Shown here one piece after another: positions 1 to 9,047 of a stretch of DNA of 64,000 nt. Each line of letters opens with the position of its first letter. Position 1 is the first letter of the stretch. The DNA lies in contig CACKMS010000002.1 in NCBI GenBank assembly GCA_902601315.1, forward strand, positions 1 through 64,000, written 5' to 3'. Source of the stretch: an uncultured Pelagibacteraceae bacterium (lineage in GTDB: Bacteria; Pseudomonadota; Alphaproteobacteria; Pelagibacterales; Pelagibacteraceae). A model generated the notes under the pieces. The model saw only the letters and a program-made list of their open reading frames with translations. It made no database searches and was not told the DNA's origin. Position numbers and translations under genes: made by a program.

Positions 1-515
1 AAAATTTAAGAAAATATAAACGTGAATTAGAAAGTGAATTAAAAGATAAGTCAATTTTAAATGAAAAAATAATAAAATTATCTAAAAATTTAAAATCTTC
101 AGAGGAAAAAATTAAATCATTGAGCCAAAATAAAATTGAATTAGAGAAAGAAATTTCAAATTATAAAATTCAAGAAGAAGTTAGTAATAAAAAAATCTAT
201 GACATTTCCGAAGTTGAGAATAAAAATAAATTTTTCCAAGAAGAAAATTTGAGAATTGGAAGTGAATTAATTGAGATAAAGAAAAAGCACGATATTTTGA
301 AAAAAGAAATTGAGAAATATGAAAATCAAAAAAGTAACTTAATTTCTAAAATTAACTCAGTAAATGAAGCTTTAAGTAATACAAATATACTTACCAACGT
401 ATTTGAAAATAAAGTAGAAAATAAAGCAAAAGTTATTGACCACAACAAAATTGAAAAAAAAAATAGCTCAGATCTAAATGAGCAGGTTAGAAGTATTTTT
501 TCAGATAAAAGTTAA
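1..515 (+). CDS. Coiled-coil protein, C-terminal part (truncated by window edge)
   Basis: The reading frame is already open at base 3 and runs to the stop at 513-515, so the gene starts left of the window; the TTG at 120 is only an internal codon. The visible ~170 residues are almost entirely Lys, Glu, Asn, Ile and Leu, with hydrophobic residues at heptad-like spacing, as in a long coiled coil. There is no Cys, no catalytic motif and no membrane segment. Such sequence occurs in SMC-like, tropomyosin-like and cell-envelope scaffold proteins and cannot be assigned from this fragment. The next gene starts 43 nt downstream on the same strand but has no obvious functional link. Confidence 0.7.
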   Translation, partial: NLRKYKRELESELKDKSILNEKIIKLSKNLKSSEEKIKSLSQNKIELEKEISNYKIQEEVSNKKIYDISEVENKNKFFQEENLRIGSELIEIKKKHDILKKEIEKYENQKSNLISKINSVNEALSNTNILTNVFENKVENKAKVIDHNKIEKKNSSDLNEQVRSIFSDKS

Positions 516-558
516 ATTTATTTTGAATCTTTTCTAAATTATAATACATAATAATTTA

Positions 559-2997
559 ATGAAAAGTTTGCCAAAATCTTGCAAAGTTGTTGTTATTGGT
601 GGAGGTGTTGTTGGAACATCATGCCTATATCATTTAGCTAAATTTGGTTGGAAAGATGTAATTTTACTAGAAAGAGATCAATTAACATCAGGAACCACTT
701 GGCATGCAGCAGGGTTGGTTAGTCAATTAGGTCCCTCTGCAACAATAACAAAGATAAGAAAATATACATTAGATTTATATAAAGAACTTGAAAAAAAAGT
801 GGATCACTCTCCAGGTCTAAGATTAAATGGCGCTCTTTCAATTGCACAGAACAAAGGTAGATGGCAGGAATTACAAAGACAAGCAACAACAGCACAGCTA
901 TATGATGTTGATGTACAAATATTAGACAAAGATCAAATTAAAAAAAAATATCCAATAGTAAATACTGATGAAGTTTTAGGTGGAATTTTAATGCCAGGTG
1001 ACGGTGCTGCAGATCCATCAGGTGTAACACATATGCTTGCAAAAGCGGCAAAAATGGAAGGTGCTAAGATTTATGAAAAATCTTCAGTAAAAGAAATTTT
1101 AACTAAGAATGGAAGAATTTGCGGAGTTAAAGTGGATGATCATATTATTGATTGTGAATACATAGTTCTTGCATCAGGTATGTGGTCTAGACAAATAGGA
1201 GAAAAAGCTGGTGTAAGTATACCCCTTTATCCAGCAGAACATTTTTATATTATCACTGAACCTATAAATAATCTTTCAACTAATTTACCTGTTATACGAG
1301 ATTTTGATAACCGCACATATATAAAAGAGGATGCAGGTAAAATATTGGTTGGAATTTTTGAGGGAAATTCAATACCTGCATGGAATAAGACAAATGTAGT
1401 CCCAGAGAATTTTTCTTTTGGGGAATTTCAAGAAAATTTTGAGCATTTTGAGCCATATTTAAATTCTGCAATTAAAAGATTTCCCATATTAGAAACTGCT
1501 GGAATTAGAAAGTTTTTTTCAGGTCCAGAGTCTTTTACACCAGATACAAATACTCTATTAGGTGAAGTTCCAGAAATTAAAAATTTTTTTGTATGTTGTG
1601 GTCTGAATAGTATTGGAATTGGAAGTGGGGGAGGAGTTGGAAAAGTAACAGCAGAATGGCTTATTAATGGTCATATAAATGAAGATATTTTTTCATATGA
1701 CATTAAAAGGTTTCAAAAATTTCATTCGAAATTAGGATTTATTAAAGAGAGAATTACCGAAACGTTGGGGGATTTATATGGAATGCATTGGCCTTTTAAA
1801 CAACATAAAACTTCTCGAGATCAAAAACTAACTCCATATCACGAGGAAATGAAAAAAGCAGGTGCATGTTTTGGTGTTACAGGGGGTTATGAAAGACCAA
1901 TGTGGTATGCAACTAATGGGCAGAAACCAGAGTATAAATACTCTTATAATTATCAAAACTGGTATCCAGCTGTTGAGTATGAGACTAAAAATACTAGAGA
2001 AAATGTTGGTTTGTTTGATCTTACAGCATTCTCTAAATATGACTTAAAAGGTAAAAATGTTCATTTTGAACTTCAAAAACTTTGTACAGCTCATGTTAAA
2101 AACGAATCTGGCAAAACTACATATACACAAATGTTGAACGAAGATGGTGGGATTGAAACTGATCTTACTGTTGTTTGTTTTGGTAAAGAATATTTTAGAA
2201 TTATTACCTCAGCAGCCAATCGTGAAAGAGACAAATTTCATATTTTAAAATATTTATCTCCAGATATAGATTTTAAAGATGTAACAGATGACATTGCATG
2301 TTTTGGCTTATTTGGTCCAAAAAGCAGAGATCTTCTTCAAAAATTAACTAAAGATTATATTTCAAAAGAGAATATTAATTTTGCAACATTTAAAGAAATA
2401 CAAATAAATAGTGTAAATATAATTTTACAAAGACTGTCTTATGTTGGTGAATATGGTTTTGAGCTTTATATGGATATAAATCAATCAAAAAAAATATTTA
2501 ATTTAATAACTGAATTTGGAAAAGAATTTAATTTATCTTTATGTGGCATGCATGCGTTAGATACAATGCGGATGGAAACAGGATTTTTACATTGGGGTCA
2601 TGATATATCCCCTGAAGAAAATCAATACCAGGCAGGATTAAATTTTACCATAAGCTTCGAAAAAAATATAGATTTTATCGGAAAAGACTCGTTAGCTAAA
2701 ATAAAAAGTAAGGAATTAAATAAACGTATGATGATGTTTACTTTAAAAGATAGTCAACCTGGACAACCTTTATTGCTTCATGACGAACCAATTTACTTAG
2801 ATGATAAAATTATCGGTAGAACAACATCAGGAAACTATTCATTTTGTTTTAATAAAAATCTTTCATTTGGTTACGTAAACTCTGGAAATACAAAAGATAC
2901 ACTTAAAGATAAAAATATTTATATTGAAGTAGAAAAGAAGAAATATTCAGTAGATATCTTACAAAAACCTCTAAATCAAAAAAATTTTAGAAATTAA
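559..2997 (+). CDS. Dimethylglycine / sarcosine dehydrogenase family protein (FAD oxidase + GcvT domains)
   Basis: This 812-residue protein probably demethylates dimethylglycine or sarcosine in glycine betaine breakdown and passes the C1 unit to tetrahydrofolate. The N-terminal half is a DAO-type FAD domain: the dinucleotide motif GGGVVG lies at residues ~14-19, and SGTTWHAAGL around residue 49 contains the His that carries covalent FAD in dimethylglycine and sarcosine dehydrogenases. A bridging FAO_M-type segment follows, then from about residue 430 a GcvT folate-binding domain with its C-terminal barrel. Length matches the mitochondrial dimethylglycine and sarcosine dehydrogenases (~850 with transit peptide). 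The sequence alone does not separate the two substrates. It appears monocistronic. Confidence 0.88.
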   Translation: MKSLPKSCKVVVIGGGVVGTSCLYHLAKFGWKDVILLERDQLTSGTTWHAAGLVSQLGPSATITKIRKYTLDLYKELEKKVDHSPGLRLNGALSIAQNKGRWQELQRQATTAQLYDVDVQILDKDQIKKKYPIVNTDEVLGGILMPGDGAADPSGVTHMLAKAAKMEGAKIYEKSSVKEILTKNGRICGVKVDDHIIDCEYIVLASGMWSRQIGEKAGVSIPLYPAEHFYIITEPINNLSTNLPVIRDFDNRTYIKEDAGKILVGIFEGNSIPAWNKTNVVPENFSFGEFQENFEHFEPYLNSAIKRFPILETAGIRKFFSGPESFTPDTNTLLGEVPEIKNFFVCCGLNSIGIGSGGGVGKVTAEWLINGHINEDIFSYDIKRFQKFHSKLGFIKERITETLGDLYGMHWPFKQHKTSRDQKLTPYHEEMKKAGACFGVTGGYERPMWYATNGQKPEYKYSYNYQNWYPAVEYETKNTRENVGLFDLTAFSKYDLKGKNVHFELQKLCTAHVKNESGKTTYTQMLNEDGGIETDLTVVCFGKEYFRIITSAANRERDKFHILKYLSPDIDFKDVTDDIACFGLFGPKSRDLLQKLTKDYISKENINFATFKEIQINSVNIILQRLSYVGEYGFELYMDINQSKKIFNLITEFGKEFNLSLCGMHALDTMRMETGFLHWGHDISPEENQYQAGLNFTISFEKNIDFIGKDSLAKIKSKELNKRMMMFTLKDSQPGQPLLLHDEPIYLDDKIIGRTTSGNYSFCFNKNLSFGYVNSGNTKDTLKDKNIYIEVEKKKYSVDILQKPLNQKNFRN

Positions 2998-4050
2998 TTA
3001 TTTAACGAAAGTATCGTTATATTGTTTTGTTACCCTAACAAATGTCGTACATTTACTTAGTTGTTTTAATGAGGGTGCTCCAACATAAGTACAGCTACTT
3101 CTAACACCACCTAATATATCTTTTATTGTATCATTAATTTTCCCTCGGTATTTAACTCTCACAGTTCTGCCTTCACTGCTTCTATAATCTGATAATCCAC
3201 CGTAGTGTTTTTTATTTGCTGTCACAGAGCTTGATCCATAAAACTCTATGTATTTTGATCCATTTAATTTAACTAACTTACCTTTACCTTCATCATGACC
3301 TGCAAGCATACCACCAAGCATTACAAAGTCAGCTCCACCACCAAATCCTTTCGCAACATCACCTGGACAAGTGCATCCACCATCAGCAATTATGTGAGCA
3401 CCTAAACCATGAGCAGCATCTGCACATTCAATTACAGCACTAAGTTGCGGATATCCAACTCCAGTTTGTAATCTTGTTGTACAAACTGAACCAGGTCCAA
3501 TTCCAACTTTAACTATATCAGCGCCTGACAATATTAATTCTTGTGTCATATCTGCGGTAACAACGTTTCCAGCTATAATCGTTTTTGTTGGATATTTATC
3601 TCTTACTGATTTCAAAAATTTAGAAAAGTGTTCTGAATATCCATTTGCAACATCAATACAAATAAATTTAATAAAACTATATTCTTTTAAAATTTTGTCT
3701 AAATTATCAAAATCATCTTTTTTAATTCCAATTGAAAGTGCAATATTTGGATGTATTGATTTAATTTTTTTAAAAGCTTTAATCTTTTTAATATCGTGCT
3801 GCTTTGTAAGGCAAGTTATCATCTGAAATTCTGATAATTTTTCAGCAATACCTAATTCACCAACTCCATCCATATTAGCAGCAATAATTGGAATTCCTGA
3901 CCATTCATTATTTGAATATTTAAATCTGTAGGTTCTTTTAAGATTTACATCTTTACGGCTTTGAAGAGTACTTCTTTTAGGCCTAAATAGCACATCTGAG
4001 TAATCTAGCTTTAGTTCTTCCTCTATTCTCACAAGGGCAAAGATATACAT
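2998..4050 (-). CDS. guaC: GMP reductase
   Basis: Converts GMP to IMP with NADPH in purine interconversion. The protein follows the GuaC/IMPDH barrel from end to end: a conserved LDYSDVLFRPKRS start, IIAANMDGVG, the catalytic loop GPGSVCTTR with Cys at residue 190, and the phosphate-binding DGGCTCPGD and GGMLAG loops. The 350 residues compare with ~347 in E. coli, and no CBS insertion is present, which argues against IMP dehydrogenase. The annotated ATG is at 4050; homologues begin at the VRIEE segment, so the GTG at 4032 is a plausible alternative start (344 residues). Its stop abuts the stop of the upstream convergent dehydrogenase gene. Confidence 0.92.
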   Translation of the reverse strand: MYIFALVRIEEELKLDYSDVLFRPKRSTLQSRKDVNLKRTYRFKYSNNEWSGIPIIAANMDGVGELGIAEKLSEFQMITCLTKQHDIKKIKAFKKIKSIHPNIALSIGIKKDDFDNLDKILKEYSFIKFICIDVANGYSEHFSKFLKSVRDKYPTKTIIAGNVVTADMTQELILSGADIVKVGIGPGSVCTTRLQTGVGYPQLSAVIECADAAHGLGAHIIADGGCTCPGDVAKGFGGGADFVMLGGMLAGHDEGKGKLVKLNGSKYIEFYGSSSVTANKKHYGGLSDYRSSEGRTVRVKYRGKINDTIKDILGGVRSSCTYVGAPSLKQLSKCTTFVRVTKQYNDTFVK

Positions 4051-4080
4051 TCATTTTTAAGGAATTCAATTTAATAATAG

Positions 4081-5511
4081 ATGCAATATATGAAATATTT
4101 TTTAATTATTTTATTAATTGTTATTCCTATTAAAGGACAAGCAAAAGATTTTTTCTTAGATATTACTGATCAAATTCAAGACAATGAATTTAGACTTAGT
4201 TATGGTGTGTCAGTTACAGATGTAAACAAAGATAATGTATTTGATTTTGTTGTAACAGGTTTTGGATTTAAAAATTTAGCACTCTCATATAAAAATGGTA
4301 AGCTAGTTAATATCATAAATGAGGAAATTTTTTCAGATCCAAACAGAAGAACAATTGGTGTTGCAGCGTGTGATATAGATAAAGATGGTTATGAGGAAAT
4401 TTATTTTTTAAATACTGATACTTATAGTGGAGATAAAATTTACTCTGATAGACTTTTAGATTTAAACAAAGACAAATTTATTGATTTATTTGAAATAGAA
4501 AAAAATAAAACTGACTTAAATTTAACAGCTGGAAGATCAGTTGTATGTGTTGATAGAAAAGGTAATGGTCAGTATGGCATATATGTTGCAAATTATGGTG
4601 GTCCAACAAGATTTTATGAAATTGTTAATAATAAAATAAATGACCAGGCAGCAAAACTAGGACTTAATAAAATAACTGGCGGTAGAGCAATAGTATCTGG
4701 ACATATATTATCGGATCAATCAGATATTTTTGCAGCTAACGAGAGGGGTGATAATTTTTTATATTATAATGTTGATGGAACATTCACTGATGTAGCAAGA
4801 GATTACCAGGTAGAAGATCGATATGAAAATGGAAGAGGAACTGCTTTAAGTGATATTCTTTATAGAGGAAGGCTAGATATTTTGACATCTAATTGGGATG
4901 GAAATCATAGAGCCTATATTCTTGATGGTGATAAGTTTAAAGATATCGCTCAAACTCCTTATAACGATCCAACAAAAATAAGAACGGTTATATCAGCAGA
5001 TTTTGATAATGATGGTTATGATGAGATATTCATGAACAATATTGGAGAACCAAATAAATTATTTAAGATTTTAGAGAATGGTAAATTTAAAGAAATTAAA
5101 ATTAAAAATGGTTTAGAAACCTTTGGATTGGGAACTGGTGCAGCTGTTGCAGATATTGATGGAGATGGAATTTTAGAATTACTAGTATCGCATGGAGAAA
5201 CAGGATTGCAGCCACTTACATTGTATAAAGCTGACGTTAGTGAATTTAATTATTTAAGAATTAAACCTTTAAATAAGTACGGAGCACCTGCAAGAGGGTC
5301 AACAGTTACATTAAAAAGCAATAAAAGAACTCATTCTAAAACTATTGATGCTGGATCTGGCTATTTATGTCAGATGGAACCGGTAGCTCATTATGGAATT
5401 AGAAAGAATGAAAATGACATTAAAGTTGAGATTAAATGGACTAATGGATCAATAACAAGTCTAAATATTAAAGATTTGAATAGAACTTATGAGGTTAAAC
5501 AAAATAAGTAG
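4081..5511 (+). CDS. Exported FG-GAP/VCBS repeat protein with C-terminal ASPIC/UnbV domain
   Basis: A signal peptide (hydrophobic residues 5-18, cleavage probably after GQA at about 21) precedes a beta-propeller of FG-GAP/VCBS repeats. The calcium-binding-like Asp-rich loops recur, for example DVNKDNVFDF, DIDKDGYEE, DFDNDGYDE and DIDGDGILE. The last ~90 residues match the ASPIC/UnbV domain of CRTAC1-like proteins (GAPARGSTV, GSGYLCQ, HYGI, VEIKWTNG). Proteins of this type are periplasmic or secreted and of uncertain function. The gene lies head to head with guaC, separated by 30 nt. Confidence 0.8.
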   Translation: MQYMKYFLIILLIVIPIKGQAKDFFLDITDQIQDNEFRLSYGVSVTDVNKDNVFDFVVTGFGFKNLALSYKNGKLVNIINEEIFSDPNRRTIGVAACDIDKDGYEEIYFLNTDTYSGDKIYSDRLLDLNKDKFIDLFEIEKNKTDLNLTAGRSVVCVDRKGNGQYGIYVANYGGPTRFYEIVNNKINDQAAKLGLNKITGGRAIVSGHILSDQSDIFAANERGDNFLYYNVDGTFTDVARDYQVEDRYENGRGTALSDILYRGRLDILTSNWDGNHRAYILDGDKFKDIAQTPYNDPTKIRTVISADFDNDGYDEIFMNNIGEPNKLFKILENGKFKEIKIKNGLETFGLGTGAAVADIDGDGILELLVSHGETGLQPLTLYKADVSEFNYLRIKPLNKYGAPARGSTVTLKSNKRTHSKTIDAGSGYLCQMEPVAHYGIRKNENDIKVEIKWTNGSITSLNIKDLNRTYEVKQNK

Positions 5512-5560
5512 GACAATAGTATCCATCTATAATTGTTGAATAATAATAATACGCTTTTAT

Positions 5561-5713
5561 ATGAATTCCATGACTATGTGTTCAATTACATTAATTTTTG
5601 GATTGTTAGCAGGATTATTGATTTTTGCTTTTAGGAAACCCTCTAAACAAGAAATTTCAAAATATAAAAGCAAAAAACAAGATCAAATAAATTGGTCTAA
5701 CATGGGTTTCTGA
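5561..5713 (+). CDS. Possible small single-pass membrane protein (50 aa)
   Basis: A short frame opens with ATG at 5561 (further in-frame ATGs at 5570 and 5576) and stops at 5711-5713. It encodes one hydrophobic helix (SITLIFGLLAGLLIFAF) followed by a basic tail rich in Lys and Gln that ends WSNMGF. This hydrophobic-then-basic layout is typical of small N-out/C-in inner-membrane proteins. It sits in the gap between the VCBS gene and the Cys-rich exported protein, 12 nt before the latter, which suggests co-transcription. No Shine-Dalgarno sequence is visible and I do not recognise a family, so it remains a candidate. Confidence 0.4.
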   Translation: MNSMTMCSITLIFGLLAGLLIFAFRKPSKQEISKYKSKKQDQINWSNMGF

Positions 5714-5725
5714 GACCAAATTTAA

Positions 5726-6424
5726 ATGAAAATAAAAAATAATTTAAAACTTTTTTGTATTTTTATTTTAACATTATTTTCATTTAGCACTCTGAATTCT
5801 GCAGAAAAAAACTACTATCAAGATATAGTTAATGATTGGAATAAAATTTTTCCTGATAAAAATAGAAATGCTGCTGGACCAAAGTTTTTTAAATATATTT
5901 TAGATAAAGAGATTACTTACAAAGATTTTGTAGAATATAACAAGTTATATTGCGCAGTATCAGGTTCATTAATCAGCCCGAACTCGACGCCTGAATTTGT
6001 ATATTTAAAAGAAAATATTACTGAAAAAAAAATATGTGGTGAATACTATAGATGCTGTATTCCATGTAGCTGTGATTTGATGAAATACTCAAAAACTCAG
6101 AAAATGAAATATAAATTTACAGATATTGAAAAAGAATTTTATGTATTAACAATTGATAATCCGTGTGGAAAGAAAGATTTTCCAATTCAAGTAAATAAGA
6201 ATTATTTTTGTAATGGTGATAAGCTTGATAAGTCACAAGTAAGTGTGTTGGACAATAAATTAGTAATTGGTTACTTACATGAAAGCCGGCCGTGCTTATC
6301 TACCGATTTAGATTATATTAATACCCACCAAGTAACTGGTAAGTTTTGTGAGTTCAGAAATAACACTCCATTGGATCAATTAAAATCAGGAATGGGTGAT
6401 ATCTTCATAAAACTTGCAAGATAA
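5726..6424 (+). CDS. Cys-rich exported protein of unknown function
   Basis: Not recognised. A signal peptide is clear: basic start, hydrophobic stretch at about 9-22, cleavage likely after NSA at about 26. The mature part, about 206 residues, has ten cysteines, including a tight cluster RCCIPCSC near residue 110 and later isolated Cys in NPCG, FCNG, RPCLS and FCEF. Such spacing suggests disulfides or a metal centre in the periplasm. A possible small membrane protein lies just upstream and a tRNA follows. The Cys cluster is loosely reminiscent of exported metal-binding proteins, but I cannot assign a reaction. Confidence 0.7.
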   Translation: MKIKNNLKLFCIFILTLFSFSTLNSAEKNYYQDIVNDWNKIFPDKNRNAAGPKFFKYILDKEITYKDFVEYNKLYCAVSGSLISPNSTPEFVYLKENITEKKICGEYYRCCIPCSCDLMKYSKTQKMKYKFTDIEKEFYVLTIDNPCGKKDFPIQVNKNYFCNGDKLDKSQVSVLDNKLVIGYLHESRPCLSTDLDYINTHQVTGKFCEFRNNTPLDQLKSGMGDIFIKLAR

Positions 6425-6456
6425 TTTTTTAATTTGTATAAGAATATTCAATTTAT

Positions 6457-6533
6457 GGCGGGGTAGCTCAGTTGGTTAGAGCGCGGGACTCATAAGCCCG
6501 AGGTCAGTGGTTCGATCCCACTTCCCGCTACCA
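6457..6533 (+). tRNA. tRNA-Met (CAT anticodon, probably elongator)
   Basis: A full 77-nt cloverleaf can be drawn. The acceptor strand GGCGGGG (6457-6463) pairs with TCCCGCT, with G-U pairs at both ends. The D arm is GCTC/GAGC, the anticodon loop CTCATAA has CAT at 6491-6493, and the T loop TTCGATC has an AGTGG/CCACT stem. The discriminator A and an encoded CCA end at 6533. The anticodon stem closes with an A6488-G6496 mismatch. The D-loop sequence favours elongator Met; CAT-anticodon tRNA-Ile2 (lysidine-modified) is the alternative, and the acceptor does not look like initiator tRNA. Confidence 0.93.
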
Positions 6534-6534
6534 T

Positions 6535-7062
6535 TTAATGACCAGGAAATTCAATTAAATTTTCAACTTTATAGTTGTTTTGAATTAATTTTTCGCATCC
6601 TCCAAGGTCAAATAAATTAATTACAAAAATGAAAGCAGCTACTTTTCCTTTAGAGACTTCAACTAATTTTGCAGCAGCTTCTGCCGTACCTCCTGTAGCA
6701 ATTAAATCATCAATTATTAGGACATTGTCTTTTTCATTAATTGAGTCTTTGTGCACTTCTATTGTAGCTGTTCCATATTCAAGCTCAAAATCAACTGAAT
6801 GAACATCAGCAGGTAATTTATTTTTCTTTCTCAACATGATGAAAGGTTTTTTTAAGAGATACGAAACTGCAGATGCAAAGACAAATCCTCTAGATTCAAT
6901 TGCAGCTATTTTATCAACTTTATACTTTTTTGATCTTTCAATAATTTGGTTAACTGTCTCTTCAAAAGCTTTTTCATTTTTAATGAGAGTTGTTATGTCT
7001 CTAAATAAAATGCCCTTTTTAGGATAGTCAGGTATTGATCTAATATATTCTTTTAAATCCAT
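6535..7062 (-). CDS. apt: Adenine phosphoribosyltransferase
   Basis: Makes AMP from adenine and PRPP. The type I phosphoribosyltransferase signature VLIIDDLIATGGTAEAA lies near residues 113-130, the N-terminal PDYPKKGILFRDIT is the usual Apt opening, and IESRGFVFA is the conserved Arg loop. The 175 residues match the family's usual length. The gene is divergent from mtnP (40 nt between starts), whose product releases adenine from methylthioadenosine, so Apt would recapture that adenine. Its 3' end lies 1 nt from the tRNA. Confidence 0.94.
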   Translation of the reverse strand: MDLKEYIRSIPDYPKKGILFRDITTLIKNEKAFEETVNQIIERSKKYKVDKIAAIESRGFVFASAVSYLLKKPFIMLRKKNKLPADVHSVDFELEYGTATIEVHKDSINEKDNVLIIDDLIATGGTAEAAAKLVEVSKGKVAAFIFVINLFDLGGCEKLIQNNYKVENLIEFPGH

Positions 7063-7102
7063 ATTACTTAATTATAACTATTAAATAATTAATTTTTTAA
7101 AT

Positions 7103-7981
7103 ATGGCAAATAATAAATTAGCTATAATTGGTGGAAGTGGTCTTTACGATGTAGAGGAATTTACAGATAGAGAAATGTTAAGTATTGATACATCTTGGGG
7201 AAAGCCATCAGATCAAATCTTAAAAACAAAATATAATAATGATGAAGTATTTTTTTTACCTCGTCACGGAAGAGGTCATTTTATATCTCCTTCAAAGATA
7301 AATTTTAGAGCAAATATTGATGCTCTTAAACAACTTGGTATCACAGACATCGTATCTGTTTCAGCTGTAGGGTCATTAAAGGAAGATTTGCCTCCAGGGA
7401 AATTTGTAATTGTTGATCAGTTTATTGATAGGACTTTTGCAAGAAAAAAAACTTTTTTTGATGATGAAATTGTTGCACATGTATCAATGGCACATCCAAC
7501 CTCAAATGGACTGATGAATGCTTGTGAGGAAGCTATACAAAAAGAGAGCATACCTTATCAAAGGGGAGGAACTTATGTTGTAATGGAGGGACCACAATTT
7601 TCCACATTAGCAGAGTCAAATTTATATAGATCTTGGAAAGCAGATGTGATTGGAATGACAAACATGCCTGAAGCAAAACTCGCGAGAGAAGCTGAAATAA
7701 GATACGCCTCAGTGTCAATGGTAACAGATTATGATTGTTGGCATCCAGATCATGAAAATGTTGATGTACAACAGGTTATCAAAGTCCTTTTAGATAATGC
7801 TGCGAAAGCCAAAAATATGATTAAAAACTTGATTGAGAACTTTGAAAATCACATTGATCCAAATGATCCTACAAATAATTGCTTAGATGTTGCAATTATT
7901 ACCGCTCCAGAAAAGAGATCTCAAAAAACAATTGAAAAACTAAGGTATATCGCTGGAAGAGTATTAAATAATGAGAATTGA
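7103..7981 (+). CDS. mtnP: S-methyl-5'-thioadenosine phosphorylase
   Basis: Cleaves methylthioadenosine with phosphate to adenine and methylthioribose-1-phosphate. The PNP/MTAP family motifs are present: the N-terminal IIGGSGLYD, the phosphate-binding RHGRGH, the VVMEGPQFSTLAES substrate segment, GMTNMPEAKLAREAEI and the DYDCWH element. Length (292) is normal. It is the first gene of a plus-strand operon and its 3' end overlaps mtnA by 11 nt, implying translational coupling. The downstream speD::speE product generates its substrate. Confidence 0.94.
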   Translation: MANNKLAIIGGSGLYDVEEFTDREMLSIDTSWGKPSDQILKTKYNNDEVFFLPRHGRGHFISPSKINFRANIDALKQLGITDIVSVSAVGSLKEDLPPGKFVIVDQFIDRTFARKKTFFDDEIVAHVSMAHPTSNGLMNACEEAIQKESIPYQRGGTYVVMEGPQFSTLAESNLYRSWKADVIGMTNMPEAKLAREAEIRYASVSMVTDYDCWHPDHENVDVQQVIKVLLDNAAKAKNMIKNLIENFENHIDPNDPTNNCLDVAIITAPEKRSQKTIEKLRYIAGRVLNNEN

Positions 7982-9047
7982 GGGAAAGAATTATAAAACT
8001 ATCTGGTTTGATCAAAATTCGAAAAATGTCAAAATAATTGATCAGACAAAATTACCTCATGAATTTATTATTAAAGATTTAGAAACTGTTGATGATGCGA
8101 TTAATGCAATAAAAGTTATGGAGGTAAGAGGGGCTCCATTAATTGGAGCTACAGCAGCATTTGGTATTGTTTTAGCTATTAAAGAAAATAATGATTTAAA
8201 TTTTATAAAAAAAAGTGCTGAAGATTTAGTTAAAGCAAGACCTACTGCAATTAATCTTCAATGGGCCGTTCATAGAATGAACAACAAAATCTCTATGATT
8301 AAATCTGAAAATTTATTTGATGTTGCTTTAAAAGAAGCCGAGTTAATTTGTGGTGAAGATGAAACATTTTGTGAGGAGATAGGAAAAAATGGTCTGAAGT
8401 TAATAGAGGAAATTTATAATAAAAAAAAAAGCACTATAAATATACTAACACATTGTAATGCTGGGTGGTTAGCAACGATTAATTGGGGTACGGCTACATC
8501 TCCAATATATCATGCACATAAAAAAGGTATTCCAATTCATATTTGGGTAGATGAGACGAGACCCAGAAATCAAGGTGCAAATTTAACCTCATACGAACTT
8601 AATGAGGAAGAAATACCAAACACAATTATTGCAGATAATACCGGCGGAATTTTAATGCAAAGAGGACAGGTCGATATGTGTATTGTTGGTACTGATAGAA
8701 CATTATCTAATGGAGATGTTTGTAATAAAATTGGAACTTATCTTAAAGCACTAGCAGCAAATGATAATAATATTCCTTTCTATGTTGCGTTACCTAGCTC
8801 AACAATTGATTGGAATTTAAAAAATTCTGAAGATATTCCAATTGAAGAAAGAGACCCTAACGAGCTTTCACATGTAGATGGAATGATAGGAGATAAAAAA
8901 GTCGATGGAATTCAAATTTATCCTAAAAAAAGTAAAGCATTAAATTTAGCTTTCGATGTTACACCAGCAAAATATGTTACAGCTTTAATTACAGAGCGAG
9001 GAATATGTGAAGCATCTGAAGATGGCCTTAAAAGATTATTTAAATGA
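7971..9047 (+). CDS. mtnA: S-methyl-5-thioribose-1-phosphate isomerase
   Basis: Isomerises methylthioribose-1-phosphate to methylthioribulose-1-phosphate. The eIF2B-like MtnA family is clear from the RGAPLIG N-terminal motif, the catalytic Cys in ILTHCNAGWLAT, the WVDETRPRNQGA loop and the catalytic Asp in VGTDR. Length (358) is typical. The start overlaps mtnP by 11 nt and the end overlaps the aldolase gene by 4 nt, so the three are almost certainly one transcript. Confidence 0.94.
   Translation: MRIEGKNYKTIWFDQNSKNVKIIDQTKLPHEFIIKDLETVDDAINAIKVMEVRGAPLIGATAAFGIVLAIKENNDLNFIKKSAEDLVKARPTAINLQWAVHRMNNKISMIKSENLFDVALKEAELICGEDETFCEEIGKNGLKLIEEIYNKKKSTINILTHCNAGWLATINWGTATSPIYHAHKKGIPIHIWVDETRPRNQGANLTSYELNEEEIPNTIIADNTGGILMQRGQVDMCIVGTDRTLSNGDVCNKIGTYLKALAANDNNIPFYVALPSSTIDWNLKNSEDIPIEERDPNELSHVDGMIGDKKVDGIQIYPKKSKALNLAFDVTPAKYVTALITERGICEASEDGLKRLFK

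Noticed and set aside
6457..6533. Initiator tRNA identity for the CAT tRNA
   Set aside because: The first acceptor pair is G-U rather than the unpaired C-A of initiators and the anticodon stem lacks the GGG/CCC pairs next to the loop.
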